From Nocardia harenae NBRC 108248 (GTDB lineage Bacteria > Actinomycetota > Actinomycetes > Mycobacteriales > Mycobacteriaceae), in contig NZ_BDBH01000002.1 in NCBI RefSeq assembly GCF_001612885.1, positions 372,016 to 436,015 of the forward strand: a stretch of 64,000 nucleotides of DNA. Reading direction: 5' to 3'. Below the pieces are notes generated by a model. That model made no database searches. It was not told the origin of the DNA and was given only the letters and a program-made list of their open reading frames with translations. A program made the position numbers and the translations under genes. Positions 1-7,946 of the stretch are shown here, one piece after another (within the stretch, counting starts at the first letter, position 1; every line of letters starts with the position of its first letter).

Positions 1-415
1 GGGTCGGTCCGCCCTCGATGGCATCCGCGCTGTTCAGCGACTCGCCACCCGCGGCGGATTGGGTCCACAGCACGGCGGCGGCGAGGTCGGCCGCCGGGTC
101 GGGGCCCTGCTGCTGCACCTGGATGCCGACGAAGCCGACCTCCTCGTCACCGGCGCGCACCAGCGCGGCCACCGCGCCGGGCAGCACCGTCGCCAGCACC
201 ACCGAGCGCTCGGCGGCCACGCCGGGCGCGAGCTTCAGGGTCGCGGTCGCGGAGGGCACGAACTCGCGGAGCGCGACCAGGTCGCACTCCGCGGCCAGTC
301 CCTGGAACGGCCGGGTGACGGCATTGGCCGCCTGCTCCTGCGCCGCCCGGCGCTCGGCGAGCCGCTTGGCCCGGTTGCCGTCGGGCTTCGGAGTGTTGCG
401 CTTGCTCTTACCCAC
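1..415 (-). CDS. DUF5926 family protein (3' end cut by window edge)
   Basis: The first 138 codons run off the left edge. The start is a GTG at 415, chosen because it opens the basic N-terminus VGKSKRNTPKPDGNRAKRLA. A Lys/Arg/Asn-rich start with an 'NRAKRLAERRA' helix followed by an acidic globular part is what I recall of the actinobacterial DUF5926 family. The function of that family is unknown; it has sometimes been labelled SecA-like or a SEC-C protein without good reason. It lies 37 bp downstream of glpQ on the same strand, so it may be the last gene of that operon. The family call is from memory of sequence style and is moderately sure. Confidence 0.6.
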   Translation of the reverse strand, partial: MGKSKRNTPKPDGNRAKRLAERRAAQEQAANAVTRPFQGLAAECDLVALREFVPSATATLKLAPGVAAERSVVLATVLPGAVAALVRAGDEEVGFVGIQVQQQGPDPAADLAAAVLWTQSAAGGESLNSADAIEGGPT

Positions 416-452
416 GGGGGGTCAACCTACAGGGTCGGGGCGCCGGTGCGCG

Positions 453-1223
453 TCAAGCGGGGGCGGCGAGCAGCGCCTTGGTGCGGCCGGGGTGGTTGGT
501 GGCCACCCAGCTGACCCCGAGTTCGGCGCAGAGCGTGACGTCCTCCGGGTCGTCGACGGTCCAGCAGTAGGTGGCCCGGCCCGCCGCCGCGGCCTTGTCC
601 ACCAGCTCCGGGTGCTCGCGCAGGGTCTTGACCGACGGCCCGACGGCGGTGGCGCCGACCGTGGTGGCCGCGCTGCCGCCGAGGTAGCGCGAGGACTCGC
701 CGAGCAGCACCGTCGGCAGCAGCGGCGCGGCGCGGCGAATCCGCCAGACCGCGCTCGCCGCGAACGACATCACCACCGCGCGCGAGTGGTCGGCCGAGGC
801 CGGGGTCGCGATGCCGAAGCGCTGCAGCTCGGCGAGCAGCTTGTTCTCCACCAGCGCGCCGTACCGCACCGGGTGCTTGGTCTCGATGAAGAGCTTGGTC
901 GGGCGGCTGCGCCAATCAAGCACCAGCTGGATCAGCTCGGCGAGGGTGAGCAGCCCGGCCGGGGCGCCGGGCGCGCCGAAGTCGAGGTCGGCCAGCTCGG
1001 CCAGGGTGAGCTCGCTGACCACGCCGCTGCCGTCGGAGGTGCGGTCGACGGTGCGGTCGTGCACGCAGACCAGGTGCCCGTCGCGGGTGAGCCGGACGTC
1101 GCACTCGACCCCGTCGGCACCCTGCTCGAGCGCCAGCTCGTAGGCGGCGATGGTGTGTTCCGGCCGCGCCGCCGAGGCGCCGCGGTGCGCGACCACGAAC
1201 GGCGCGCGACTGCCCTGGGTCAC
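453..1223 (-). CDS. glpQ: Glycerophosphodiester phosphodiesterase (GlpQ1/UgpQ type)
   Basis: This 256-residue protein should hydrolyse glycerophosphodiesters, the deacylated phospholipid head groups, to glycerol-3-phosphate and an alcohol. The GDPD active site is complete: His13-Arg14 in the HRG motif, Glu22, Glu40 and Asp42 in VECDV (metal ligands), and His55 in VCVHD. There is no signal peptide, so it is probably cytosolic. The GTG start at 1223 overlaps the stop of the upstream membrane-protein gene by 4 bp (GTGA), which suggests translational coupling. Position and neighbours match M. tuberculosis Rv3842c (glpQ1) next to Rv3843c. Confidence 0.9.
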   Translation of the reverse strand: MTQGSRAPFVVAHRGASAARPEHTIAAYELALEQGADGVECDVRLTRDGHLVCVHDRTVDRTSDGSGVVSELTLAELADLDFGAPGAPAGLLTLAELIQLVLDWRSRPTKLFIETKHPVRYGALVENKLLAELQRFGIATPASADHSRAVVMSFAASAVWRIRRAAPLLPTVLLGESSRYLGGSAATTVGATAVGPSVKTLREHPELVDKAAAAGRATYCWTVDDPEDVTLCAELGVSWVATNHPGRTKALLAAPA

Positions 1224-2275
1224 TTGGCCCCGACCTCCTCCTGTTCGCGGTCGCCCGCTTCGTCGCCGGTATTGTCACCCGCCGCCGACCCCGGGCGCGC
1301 GTCGGCGGCCGATTGTGGCTGCTCGGTGCGGTGCAGCGGCTCGATGACCGGGACCGCCGGGTCGACGGCGACGGTCATCCGGTGCGAGATCCGGGTGCGG
1401 CCGCGCAGGTCGCGGCCCGCCAGGGCGTTCAGCACGCCGAGCGTCAGCAGCGCGACGGCGGCGGCGAGCAGGTCGGTCAGCGCGGTGACGAGCACGCCGT
1501 CCGCCTTCGCCTGCAGCGAGTCGGCGGTGCGCCAGCAGAGCGCGGCCACCGCGACCAGCCCGCCGAGCACCCAGACCGCCCACCAGATCCGGATAACCCG
1601 CAGTGCGCGCGGGTCATCCCGGCCGGTGAGCGCCTCGGTGAGGAAGACACCGGGCCAGACCAGGTTCAGCACCGGGATCAGGCTGCCGAGCAGCAGTGCG
1701 CGCGGCGAGCGCGGATCCCGCCTGCCGACCCGGGCGTAGGCGGCCCGGCGCAGCTGGATCAGCCTTGCCACCGCGGCGATGGCGGCGAGCAGCGCGAGCA
1801 GGGCGGCCAGCACCGCGAAGGTGAGCACCGCCGCGTCCGAGATGCGGAGCAGCAGCGGCTCGACCAGCCGGGTGCGGTTGTAGAGCAGGATGGCGTAGCG
1901 CCCGAGCTCGGCGAGCGCGGCGAGCACGAAGGCGACCGCGGTCCAGAGCAGCAGCTTCCCGGCCGCCGCGGCGGCGCGGTCGAGCCTGCTCGCCGGCGCG
2001 GCGCTCGGCTCGGCGGGGGTGTCGAGCAGGCCCCAGCGCGGGATCTCGGTGTAGCGCGGGGTGCCGGCGACGGCCTCCGGCGGACGCCTGCCGCCGCGGG
2101 CGGCGCGGTGTTCGGGTCCGCGCGCGACCCAGCGGTAGTTGCGCCGCTCCGGCGGCGCGTCCACCGGCCCGGGCGAGAGCAGGACGCCGCGGCAGCGCGG
2201 GCACCAGTGCATGGGCGCACCGTGCACCGCCCAGCGCGCGCCACACCGGGCGCAAGGCTGCACCACCGTACTCAC
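1220..2275 (-). CDS. Zinc-ribbon membrane protein, DUF4328 type (Rv3843c-like)
   Basis: This is a 351-residue protein. Residues 8-31 hold two Cys-x2-Cys pairs (CARC and CPRC), a likely zinc ribbon. A Pro/Arg-rich linker follows, then about six hydrophobic helices of the DUF4328 type ('IRIWWAVWVLGGL'). The tail is charged and cytosolic. The function is unknown. The GTG start at 2275 was chosen because it places the zinc ribbon at the N-terminus; the open frame extends further upstream but runs antisense through the rhodanese region with no domain in it. It lies 14 bp after the rhodanese gene and overlaps glpQ by 4 bp, so the three form an operon. Confidence 0.75.
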   Translation of the reverse strand: MSTVVQPCARCGARWAVHGAPMHWCPRCRGVLLSPGPVDAPPERRNYRWVARGPEHRAARGGRRPPEAVAGTPRYTEIPRWGLLDTPAEPSAAPASRLDRAAAAAGKLLLWTAVAFVLAALAELGRYAILLYNRTRLVEPLLLRISDAAVLTFAVLAALLALLAAIAAVARLIQLRRAAYARVGRRDPRSPRALLLGSLIPVLNLVWPGVFLTEALTGRDDPRALRVIRIWWAVWVLGGLVAVAALCWRTADSLQAKADGVLVTALTDLLAAAVALLTLGVLNALAGRDLRGRTRISHRMTVAVDPAVPVIEPLHRTEQPQSAADARPGSAAGDNTGDEAGDREQEEVGAK

Positions 2276-2289
2276 ACGGACCCCGCCCT

Positions 2290-2658
2290 TCAGTAGATTC
2301 GCGCCTCGTGGTCGCCGTCGGCGGCGAGCGGACGCCCCTGCTGCTGCCAGGACACCATGCCACCGCCGACGTTCACCGCCTCGTACCCGATGGTCGCCAG
2401 GTACTTCACCACCTCCAGCGACCGCCCGCCCTGGCGGCAGATCACGTAGATGTCGGCGTCCGGGTCGAGCTCGCCGACCCGGGCGGGCACGTCGGCCATC
2501 GGGATGTGCACCGCGCCGGGCGCGTGGCCGAGGCGCCACTCGTCGTCCTCGCGGACATCGAGCAGGATCGCCGGTGGGGTGACCGCCGCCGGGGCGGCCG
2601 AGTCGAACGCGCCGGGAACCTCCCGGACCGGAACCGTCGGAACATCGGGGCTCGTCAC
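2290..2658 (-). CDS. Single-domain rhodanese-like sulfurtransferase
   Basis: This protein has 122 residues from a GTG start at 2658. It is one rhodanese domain: the entry motif ILLDVREDDEW, the HIPMADVP strand, and the active-site loop CRQGGRS with a catalytic Cys, ending in the GGGMVSW helix. Proteins of this size move sulfane sulfur or act in cyanide or thiol chemistry; the partner cannot be told from sequence. There is no signal peptide. It is the first gene of the operon with the DUF4328 protein and glpQ, and its promoter region is shared with the DnaA-box cluster to its right. A start further upstream is possible but would add residues of atypical composition. Confidence 0.85.
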   Translation of the reverse strand: MTSPDVPTVPVREVPGAFDSAAPAAVTPPAILLDVREDDEWRLGHAPGAVHIPMADVPARVGELDPDADIYVICRQGGRSLEVVKYLATIGYEAVNVGGGMVSWQQQGRPLAADGDHEARIY

Positions 2659-2709
2659 GGTTTCGATCCTGCCATGCGTGCCGGGCGGCCGTGCGATTGT
2701 GCGCCCCGG

Positions 2710-2994
2710 GTATCCACAGCTGACCGCTCCCGCCGGATCTCCGCATCGCCCGCCCGCGCATTCGACAGCGCGAACGGGCATGGGGTAGGTTTCGAAGCTC
2801 CGGCGCCGGACGCCGCCCTCGATCTCTCCGCGTTGTGCATAGCCATGACCGAGTTATCCACAGATTCCACAACCTGATCCACAGGGGTCAGCTATCGCCT
2901 TGTGTGCGATTCACAGGCGGCGACTATCACACTCGGCGAACCAGTTACCTCCTGGCGAACACCGCCGGGTGAGCTGTCCACCGAGTTATCCACA
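2710..2994 (+). promoter_or_regulatory. Cluster of DnaA-box-like sites in a gene-free stretch
   Basis: The region 2659-3218, between the rhodanese operon and the next gene, has no convincing coding sequence. It holds two exact TTATCCACA nonamers (2854-2862, 2986-2994) and two one-mismatch copies (GTATCCACA 2710-2718, TGATCCACA 2875-2883), all in the same orientation within 285 bp. TTATCCACA is the classic DnaA box. A regulated promoter, a DnaA-titrating site or a minor origin element are all possible. It is not the usual oriC location, because dnaA and dnaN are not here. A -10-like TAGCCT lies just before the ATG at 3219. Confidence 0.6.
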
Positions 2995-3218
2995 GGCTGC
3001 CGGTTTCGCCGGCGGCGGGAGCGACCGATCCGGGACTCCCCTCCAAACATCCCGGAGCGGCCACTCGCCGCCGGCTCGGAACCCAGGGAGGCTCCGATAT
3101 CTAGTTGGACGGCGCCGGGGGTGATTCGGTTCCCTCAACTACCGATCTCCCCGCCGGTCCACGGGACTCTTCCTGCGGAAACACCGACGTCCGGCGGGAG
3201 GATCGGTAGCCTGGCGCT

Positions 3219-3944
3219 ATGACCAGCGGCGCGCGGCAAACGGCACTCGACCCCACTTCGACGCCGGAAACCGCACCGGGCGCGGCACCCGGCGAGGTGG
3301 TGGCCCGGCGTGATGCCGGGCACGATTCCCGCGCCCTCGACCCGCTGCTCGACAGCGAGGGGCTGAATATCGCGCTCGCCGAGGCGGTCTGCCTCGGCTC
3401 GGCCTTCGACCCGCACGGCCGCACGCTCTGCCTGGAGCTGGAGGTGCTGCGGCTACCGGAGACCCGCTCCGGGGTCGCCGCTGAGCACCGGGACGGCCGG
3501 GTCCGGCTGACGCTGCGCGGGGTCGGCCGGGTGGCCGCCTCGCTGCGCAGCCAGCGCTGGAACCACGTCGACGCCGATATCCTCCCGCTCGCCCCCGACA
3601 CGCTGGACCAGGCGATCAAGAGCTTCGGCGGCGGCAGGCTGCACGGCTGGGAGTTCGTCGACGTGGACGACAGCGGCTGGTCGCTCTGGCGCGAACTGCT
3701 CAGCTTCGACGCGGTGCTGGACACCGAGCGTCCGAGCGCGCACGTCTTCGAGTTCTCTCAGGAGGAGGGGGTCGACCCGCGGGAACTGGACGTCCGGGTG
3801 TGGTTCGATGAACTCTCGGTACACGACGCGACCGGCGCCGAGCTCTCCCCCGCGCACTTCGTGGCGGACGGAAAGCGCTGGTGGGCGGCGCACGACGCCG
3901 GCGACCCGAGGGCGGTCCGGCCCGGCATCGCGCCGCCGCTGTGA
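3219..3944 (+). CDS. Conserved hypothetical protein, function unknown
   Basis: I do not recognise this 241-residue protein. It is soluble and acidic, with no signal peptide or membrane segment. The first ~35 residues are low complexity, and the rest looks like a mixed alpha/beta fold rich in Trp, Asp and Leu (for example 'WEFVDVDDSGWSLWRELLSF'). The ATG at 3219 is 9 nt after a TAGCCT hexamer, a pattern seen in leaderless actinobacterial genes. It stands alone upstream of sodA on the same strand with a 117-bp gap. Codon use is like that of its neighbours, so it is probably a real gene. No metal-binding or catalytic motif is visible. Confidence 0.65.
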   Translation: MTSGARQTALDPTSTPETAPGAAPGEVVARRDAGHDSRALDPLLDSEGLNIALAEAVCLGSAFDPHGRTLCLELEVLRLPETRSGVAAEHRDGRVRLTLRGVGRVAASLRSQRWNHVDADILPLAPDTLDQAIKSFGGGRLHGWEFVDVDDSGWSLWRELLSFDAVLDTERPSAHVFEFSQEEGVDPRELDVRVWFDELSVHDATGAELSPAHFVADGKRWWAAHDAGDPRAVRPGIAPPL

Positions 3945-4061
3945 TCGGCGTGCGCGGAATACCGTGCCGAGACGCCGGTTGATACCCAGCGGGTGTACGA
4001 ATGATGGTCGGGGGTGCGGTCGAGCCGGATCGCGCCCCGGCCCGACACAGGAAGGGACAAC

Positions 4062-4685
4062 GTGGCTGAGTACACGCTGCCGGATCTGGATTACGACTAC
4101 AGCGCCCTGGAGCCCCACATCTCCGGGCAGATCAACGAGATTCACCATTCGAAGCACCACGCCGCCTACGTGGCGGGCGTGAACACCGCGCTGGAGAAGC
4201 TGGAGGGCGCCCGCGAAGCGGGTGACCACGGCGCCATCTTCCTGCACGAGAAGAACCTCGCCTTCCACCTCGGCGGTCACGTCAACCACTCCATCTGGTG
4301 GAAGAACCTCTCCCCGAACGGCGGCGACAAGCCGGTCGGCGAGCTGGCCTCCGCGATCGACGACCAGTTCGGCTCGTTCGACAAGTTCCGCGCGCAGTTC
4401 ACCGCCGCGGCCAACGGCCTGCAGGGCTCCGGCTGGGCCGTGCTCGGCTACGACACCCTGGGCCAGAAGCTGCTCACCTTCCAGCTCTACGACCAGCAGG
4501 CCAACGTGCCGCTCGGCATCATCCCGCTGCTCCAGGTGGACATGTGGGAGCACGCCTTCTACCTGCAGTACAAGAACGTGAAGGCGGATTACGTGACCGC
4601 GTTCTGGAACGTGGTCAACTGGGCGGACGTCCAGGATCGCTTCGCCAAGGCGACCAGCCAGGCCAAGGGCCTGATCTTCGGCTGA
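4062..4685 (+). CDS. sodA: Superoxide dismutase, Fe/Mn family, predicted Mn form
   Basis: This enzyme converts superoxide to oxygen and hydrogen peroxide. The 207-residue length equals M. tuberculosis SodA. Metal ligands are His28, His76, Asp160 and His164 (in DMWEHAFY). Residue 145 is Gln; in mycobacterial enzymes this second-shell position is, as I recall, His in the Fe enzyme and Gln in Mn enzymes, so I infer manganese. The GTG start at 4062 is set by a GGAAGGGA ribosome site 5 nt upstream; an in-frame start 16 codons earlier lacks support. There is no signal peptide, although mycobacterial SodA is exported through SecA2. A strong hairpin follows the stop. Confidence 0.95.
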   Translation: MAEYTLPDLDYDYSALEPHISGQINEIHHSKHHAAYVAGVNTALEKLEGAREAGDHGAIFLHEKNLAFHLGGHVNHSIWWKNLSPNGGDKPVGELASAIDDQFGSFDKFRAQFTAAANGLQGSGWAVLGYDTLGQKLLTFQLYDQQANVPLGIIPLLQVDMWEHAFYLQYKNVKADYVTAFWNVVNWADVQDRFAKATSQAKGLIFG

Positions 4686-4701
4686 GCCGACCCCGCCCCG
4701 G

Positions 4702-4735
4702 CGGCCCGCGGACGAATTCCGCGGGCCGTCGTGTG
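4702..4735 (+). terminator. Intrinsic-type terminator after sodA
   Basis: A perfect 10-bp inverted repeat, CGGCCCGCGG / CCGCGGGCCG, with a 7-nt loop begins 17 nt after the sodA stop. A short T-containing tail (TCGTGTGTTT) follows. This is typical of actinobacterial terminators with weak U tracts. Confidence 0.75.
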
Positions 4736-4834
4736 TTTCGGGCAGGTGAAACGTGGTCGCTGGCAGTCGTTGGTACTTGTGTGCCAGATGATCTCTGCGT
4801 CATCCTCGAAGCTCCCACCGCACGGGAGGCAGCC

Positions 4835-5362
4835 ATGCGCGCGAACGAACCCATCGGCATCACGCCGTTCCACGCCAGCGGGGTATTACGCGGCTTCGTG
4901 ATCTCCGGCCGCTGGCCGGACAGCACCAAGGAGTGGGCCCAGTTCCTGATCCTGGCGGTCCGGGTGGCCTCCATGCCGGGACTGCTCGCCACCACCACCG
5001 TCTTCGGGGTGCGCGAAGACCTGCCCGACGACCCGGCGCCCGGCACCATCGGCATGGTGCTCGCGGAGGGGCCGGTGCTCGGCGAGGAGGCGCTGCCGCC
5101 CGGCCGGTTCGCCGACCCGGTGCCGCCCGCGCTGATCATGCTGCACCCGCCGTCGGAGACGAAGCCCACACTCCCGGAGTGCGCGGGCGCGGCCTCCGGG
5201 TGCGTGCTGCTGCCCGGGGTGCCGCACCTGGGGCTCCAGCACCGCGCGGCATGGGCCGAGGCGGAATCGGACGGAACGGTGACGTCGCTGGTCAGCCGGG
5301 TCGGGCTGGACCCGATCAGCGATCCCGACACCGCGGTTCTGGCCATGCTGCTCGCCGCTTGA
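4835..5362 (+). CDS. Conserved hypothetical protein (Rv3847 position and size)
   Basis: This is a 175-residue soluble protein of unknown function. Its place between sodA and the Gdt1 gene and its length match Rv3847 (about 177 residues) of M. tuberculosis. The ATG at 4835 has a GGGAGG site 5 nt upstream; the open frame before it is shorter in support. Visible text includes an N-terminal 'GITPFHASGVLRGFVISGRWPDS', a hydrophobic core segment and two Cys in 'ECAGAASGCVLLPG'. No catalytic signature is seen. The gene has its own ribosome site and sits after the sodA terminator, so it is probably transcribed separately. Confidence 0.75.
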   Translation: MRANEPIGITPFHASGVLRGFVISGRWPDSTKEWAQFLILAVRVASMPGLLATTTVFGVREDLPDDPAPGTIGMVLAEGPVLGEEALPPGRFADPVPPALIMLHPPSETKPTLPECAGAASGCVLLPGVPHLGLQHRAAWAEAESDGTVTSLVSRVGLDPISDPDTAVLAMLLAA

Positions 5363-5468
5363 GGGTTCCCTAACTTTTTGCACCGGGATTCCCAAACTTA
5401 TTGTGGCGGTTGCCTTTTGATGAGAACGGTATTGCCCTACCCGCGTTTCCGCAGGTAGCTTCGATATC

Positions 5469-6167
5469 GTGCTCACCACCGCAATGCTGGCCATCGGCAT
5501 CGTCTTCCTCGCCGAGCTCGGCGACAAGTCGCAGCTGATGGCGCTGACATTCGCGCTCAAGTACCGCTGGTGGGTGGTGCTGAGCGGGATCGCCGTCGCC
5601 GCCGCCGGGGTGCACCTGATCTCGGTCGGGGTGGGCTACTTCCTCGGCTCGGCGCTGCCCACCACGGCCATCGCGCTGCTGGCGGCGGTGATCTTCCTCG
5701 CGGTCGGGGTGTGGACGCTGCGCGAGCACGCGGGCGGCGCAGGCGACGAGGGCGAGGAGGAGCCGCGGCTCGCCACGAGGGCGGCGCCGTTCTTCGTGGT
5801 CAGTTCGGCCTTCCTGCTGGCCGAGCTGGGCGATCGCACCATGTTCGCCACCGCGGCGCTGGCCACCGACTACGACTGGCTGGGGGTGTGGATCGGCTCC
5901 ACCGTCGGCATGGTGGCCGCCGACGCGCTCGCCATCGCGCTCGGCATCCTGCTCGGCAGGCACCTGCCCGAGCACGCCATCGGCATCGGCTCCGGGCTGC
6001 TCTTCCTCTACTTCGGCGCGCTGACCGGGCTCGGCACCGTGCTCGCGACGCCGCTCGCCGCGCCGCTCGCGCTGCTCGCCCCCGCGCTCGCGGGCACGGT
6101 GCTGCTGGTGGTGCGGCGCAGGCGCGCGGAGCGGCCCGCCGCGCCGCCGGTGCCCGCCGAGCGCTGA
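5469..6167 (+). CDS. TMEM165/Gdt1 (UPF0016) family membrane transporter, Mn/Ca type
   Basis: This 232-residue membrane protein has about six to seven helices in two repeats. Each repeat carries the family signature E-x-G-D-(K/R): ELGDK at 16-20 and ELGDR at 119-123. Family members such as yeast Gdt1 and bacterial MneA move Mn2+ or Ca2+ in exchange for protons. An acidic loop (GDEGEEEPR) separates the halves. The start is the GTG at 5469. The gene corresponds to Rv3848. A manganese exporter close to a predicted Mn-type SodA is suggestive, but there is no proof of shared control. It converges on a TetR gene. Confidence 0.85.
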   Translation: MLTTAMLAIGIVFLAELGDKSQLMALTFALKYRWWVVLSGIAVAAAGVHLISVGVGYFLGSALPTTAIALLAAVIFLAVGVWTLREHAGGAGDEGEEEPRLATRAAPFFVVSSAFLLAELGDRTMFATAALATDYDWLGVWIGSTVGMVAADALAIALGILLGRHLPEHAIGIGSGLLFLYFGALTGLGTVLATPLAAPLALLAPALAGTVLLVVRRRRAERPAAPPVPAER

Positions 6168-6178
6168 GCGCTCAGCGC
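6161..6178. terminator. Perfect palindrome spanning both convergent stops
   Basis: The 18-bp stretch at 6161-6178 is fully self-complementary (arm GCGCTGAGC). It contains both the TGA of the Gdt1 gene (6165-6167) and the reverse-strand stop of the TetR gene (6172-6174). A bidirectional terminator is the simplest reading, although no T run follows on either side. Confidence 0.5.
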
Positions 6179-6849
6179 CGCGCGGGCTCGGCGAAGGCGT
6201 TGCCGTAGAGCACCCCGCCGCGGTGCACCAGATCGAGCAGCGGCGCGCGCAGCGCGCGCACCCCGGCCATATCGCCCGCGGCGATCCGCCCGGTCACCAT
6301 GCCGCCGATCGCGGCGGCCAGCGCGGCGCAGGCGAACATCTGCGCGTCGGTCTGCACGTCGAGCACCTCGGCGAGCAGCTCGACGAAGAGCCGCTGCAGC
6401 TCCGCCCTGCGGGCGACCGCGGGCGAGCCGACCGCGAACACCTCGACCAGGAAGACCCGCGCGCTGGCCGGGTCGTCGACCAGGTGGTCGAGGTACGCCT
6501 CGAGAATCCGGTCCATCCGGTTGCTCCGCATGGTCCGCTCGTCCACCGTCTCCGGGTCGTCCACCATGGCCGCCGCGCGCTCGATCTTGTCCAGCAGCAG
6601 CGTCACCGCGCGCTCGTAGGTGGCCTCGAAGCAGTGCTCCTTGGAGCGGAACTGCTCGTAGAAGGTCTCCCGCGACACCCCGGCGCGCTTCAGGATGGCC
6701 GCCACCGACGTCCCGATGTAGCCGTACTCCACCATCGCCTCGGCCATCGCGCTCAGGATGCGCTCCCGCTGCGACGCCACCACCTGCTCGCGGGGCAGGC
6801 CGTGCCGCCCGCGCGGCAGATGGCGGAGGCTCGGCGTCGGTTCGGTCAT
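6172..6849 (-). CDS. TetR/AcrR family transcriptional regulator
   Basis: This is a 225-residue repressor-type protein. The N-terminal HTH is clear: 'ILSAMAEAMVEYGYIGTSVA' then 'ILKRAGVSRETFYEQFRSKE', the TetR recognition helix followed by the FYEQF motif. The C-terminal ligand-binding part is helical. The ATG at 6849 was chosen over an in-frame upstream start because it leads into a typical 25-residue disordered tail before the HTH. It lies downstream of an SDR gene on the same strand. The palindrome at 7833-7848, between that SDR gene and the divergent one, is a candidate target. Its ligand is unknown. Confidence 0.85.
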   Translation of the reverse strand: MTEPTPSLRHLPRGRHGLPREQVVASQRERILSAMAEAMVEYGYIGTSVAAILKRAGVSRETFYEQFRSKEHCFEATYERAVTLLLDKIERAAAMVDDPETVDERTMRSNRMDRILEAYLDHLVDDPASARVFLVEVFAVGSPAVARRAELQRLFVELLAEVLDVQTDAQMFACAALAAAIGGMVTGRIAAGDMAGVRALRAPLLDLVHRGGVLYGNAFAEPARR

Positions 6850-6933
6850 GTGGGTCGGCTCCGTAGCTCGGGGGTAGCGCCGCCGGAGATCATGAACGGG
6901 CCACCAGGCCTGTCCATTGTGCACAACCCGGGG

Positions 6934-7812
6934 TCAGGCCGATCGCTCGATCGTGCGCGTGCGCGACGGCTGGTCGGTGGTGAAGCCGGCCCGCTCGGTG
7001 CGCGCGATCTCCACCGCCTGCTCGACGCCGTGCCGCAGGGCCAGGTCGATCACGCGCTGGGCGATCCCGCGGAAGGGGAGCACCCCGGCCACCCACCACG
7101 GGGAGGCCACCTGCCGCCTGCGCCGCAGAATGGCGCGCTCGAGCGTATCGATCGCCGGGCCGAGCGGGGCGACGCCGGACACCGTGGCCCGGCCCAGGAT
7201 GGCGCGCGCGGCCGCGGTGCCGAAGCCGCGCGAGGTCATGTCGGTGTCCAGTTCGGCGAAATACGCGATGCCGACCTTGGCGCCGGTGTGCCTGATCTCG
7301 TGCCGCAGCGTGTTGCCAAGCACCTCGACCCCGGCCTTGCTGACGCTGTACGCCCCCGCCAGCGGCAGGTGCACCGCCCCGGCCAGCGACGACACCAGCA
7401 GCACGTAGCCGCCGGGGTGCGCGACGTGCGGGCCGGTGGCGCGCAGCGTGTAATAGACGCCGAGCACGTTCACCGCGAGCATCTCCTCCAGCACCGCGGC
7501 CTCCCCGCCGAGCAGCGGGAACTGCCGGGCGATGCCCGCGTTCGCGACGACGACGTCGAGCCCGCCGAGTTCGCCGACGAGGGTGCGGACCACCCGCTCC
7601 ACCTGGGCCTGGTCGCCCACGTCGCAGTAGCGCCACGGGGCGTCGCCACAGTCGGCGGCGACATCGGCGAGCAGGTCCGGCTCCAGCCCGAGCAGCGCCA
7701 CCGCGGCGCCGCGCGCGTGCAGCTGCCTGGCCAGCGCGGCGCCGATACCGCGCGCGGCGCCGGTGATCAGAATCTTGCGGCCGGCTAGCGAAGCACCGGC
7801 GGACAGCTTCAT
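6934..7812 (-). CDS. Short-chain dehydrogenase/reductase (SDR)
   Basis: This 292-residue NAD(P)-dependent oxidoreductase shows the Rossmann motif TGAARGIG (residues 17-24), NAG, a catalytic Ser in VSSLAG, and YSVSK (the Tyr-x3-Lys pair). The C-terminal ~70 residues are an Arg-rich extension with an amphipathic stretch (PWWVAGVLPF) that may touch the membrane or lipids, as in some mycobacterial lipid-modifying SDRs. The ATG at 7812 puts the glycine motif at the usual distance from the start. The substrate is unknown. It is divergent from another SDR gene, with a palindromic operator-like site between them, and the TetR gene follows on the same strand. Confidence 0.85.
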   Translation of the reverse strand: MKLSAGASLAGRKILITGAARGIGAALARQLHARGAAVALLGLEPDLLADVAADCGDAPWRYCDVGDQAQVERVVRTLVGELGGLDVVVANAGIARQFPLLGGEAAVLEEMLAVNVLGVYYTLRATGPHVAHPGGYVLLVSSLAGAVHLPLAGAYSVSKAGVEVLGNTLRHEIRHTGAKVGIAYFAELDTDMTSRGFGTAAARAILGRATVSGVAPLGPAIDTLERAILRRRRQVASPWWVAGVLPFRGIAQRVIDLALRHGVEQAVEIARTERAGFTTDQPSRTRTIERSA

Positions 7813-7832
7813 GACCCGACGATACCACCTCA

Positions 7833-7848
7833 CGAACAATGATGTTCG
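7833..7848. promoter_or_regulatory. Operator-like palindrome between divergent SDR genes
   Basis: CGAACA-ATGA-TGTTCG is a 6+4+6 inverted repeat in the 134-bp gap between divergently transcribed SDR genes, 21 bp before one ATG. Its size fits a TetR-type operator. The nearby TetR regulator (6172-6849) is the natural candidate to bind it, by location only. Confidence 0.5.
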
Positions 7849-7946
7849 CAATTCATCGGGCAGGGACGCGGGCGGACCGGAAATTCCGACCGGTTAGGGT
7901 GCGAATGACCCAGAGCCAATGGGCTGTCACGAACGAGAGGACCATC

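Noticed and set aside
18..1739. Long + strand open frame over the glpQ region
   Set aside because: It is antisense to glpQ and its neighbours, is rich in Arg/Ala/Gly/Pro and has no domain; such shadows are common in high-G+C DNA.
2710..2994. DnaA boxes as the chromosomal oriC
   Set aside because: No dnaA, dnaN or rpmH nearby and no AT-rich unwinding region; tRNA-Ala at the right edge points to oriC lying beyond it.
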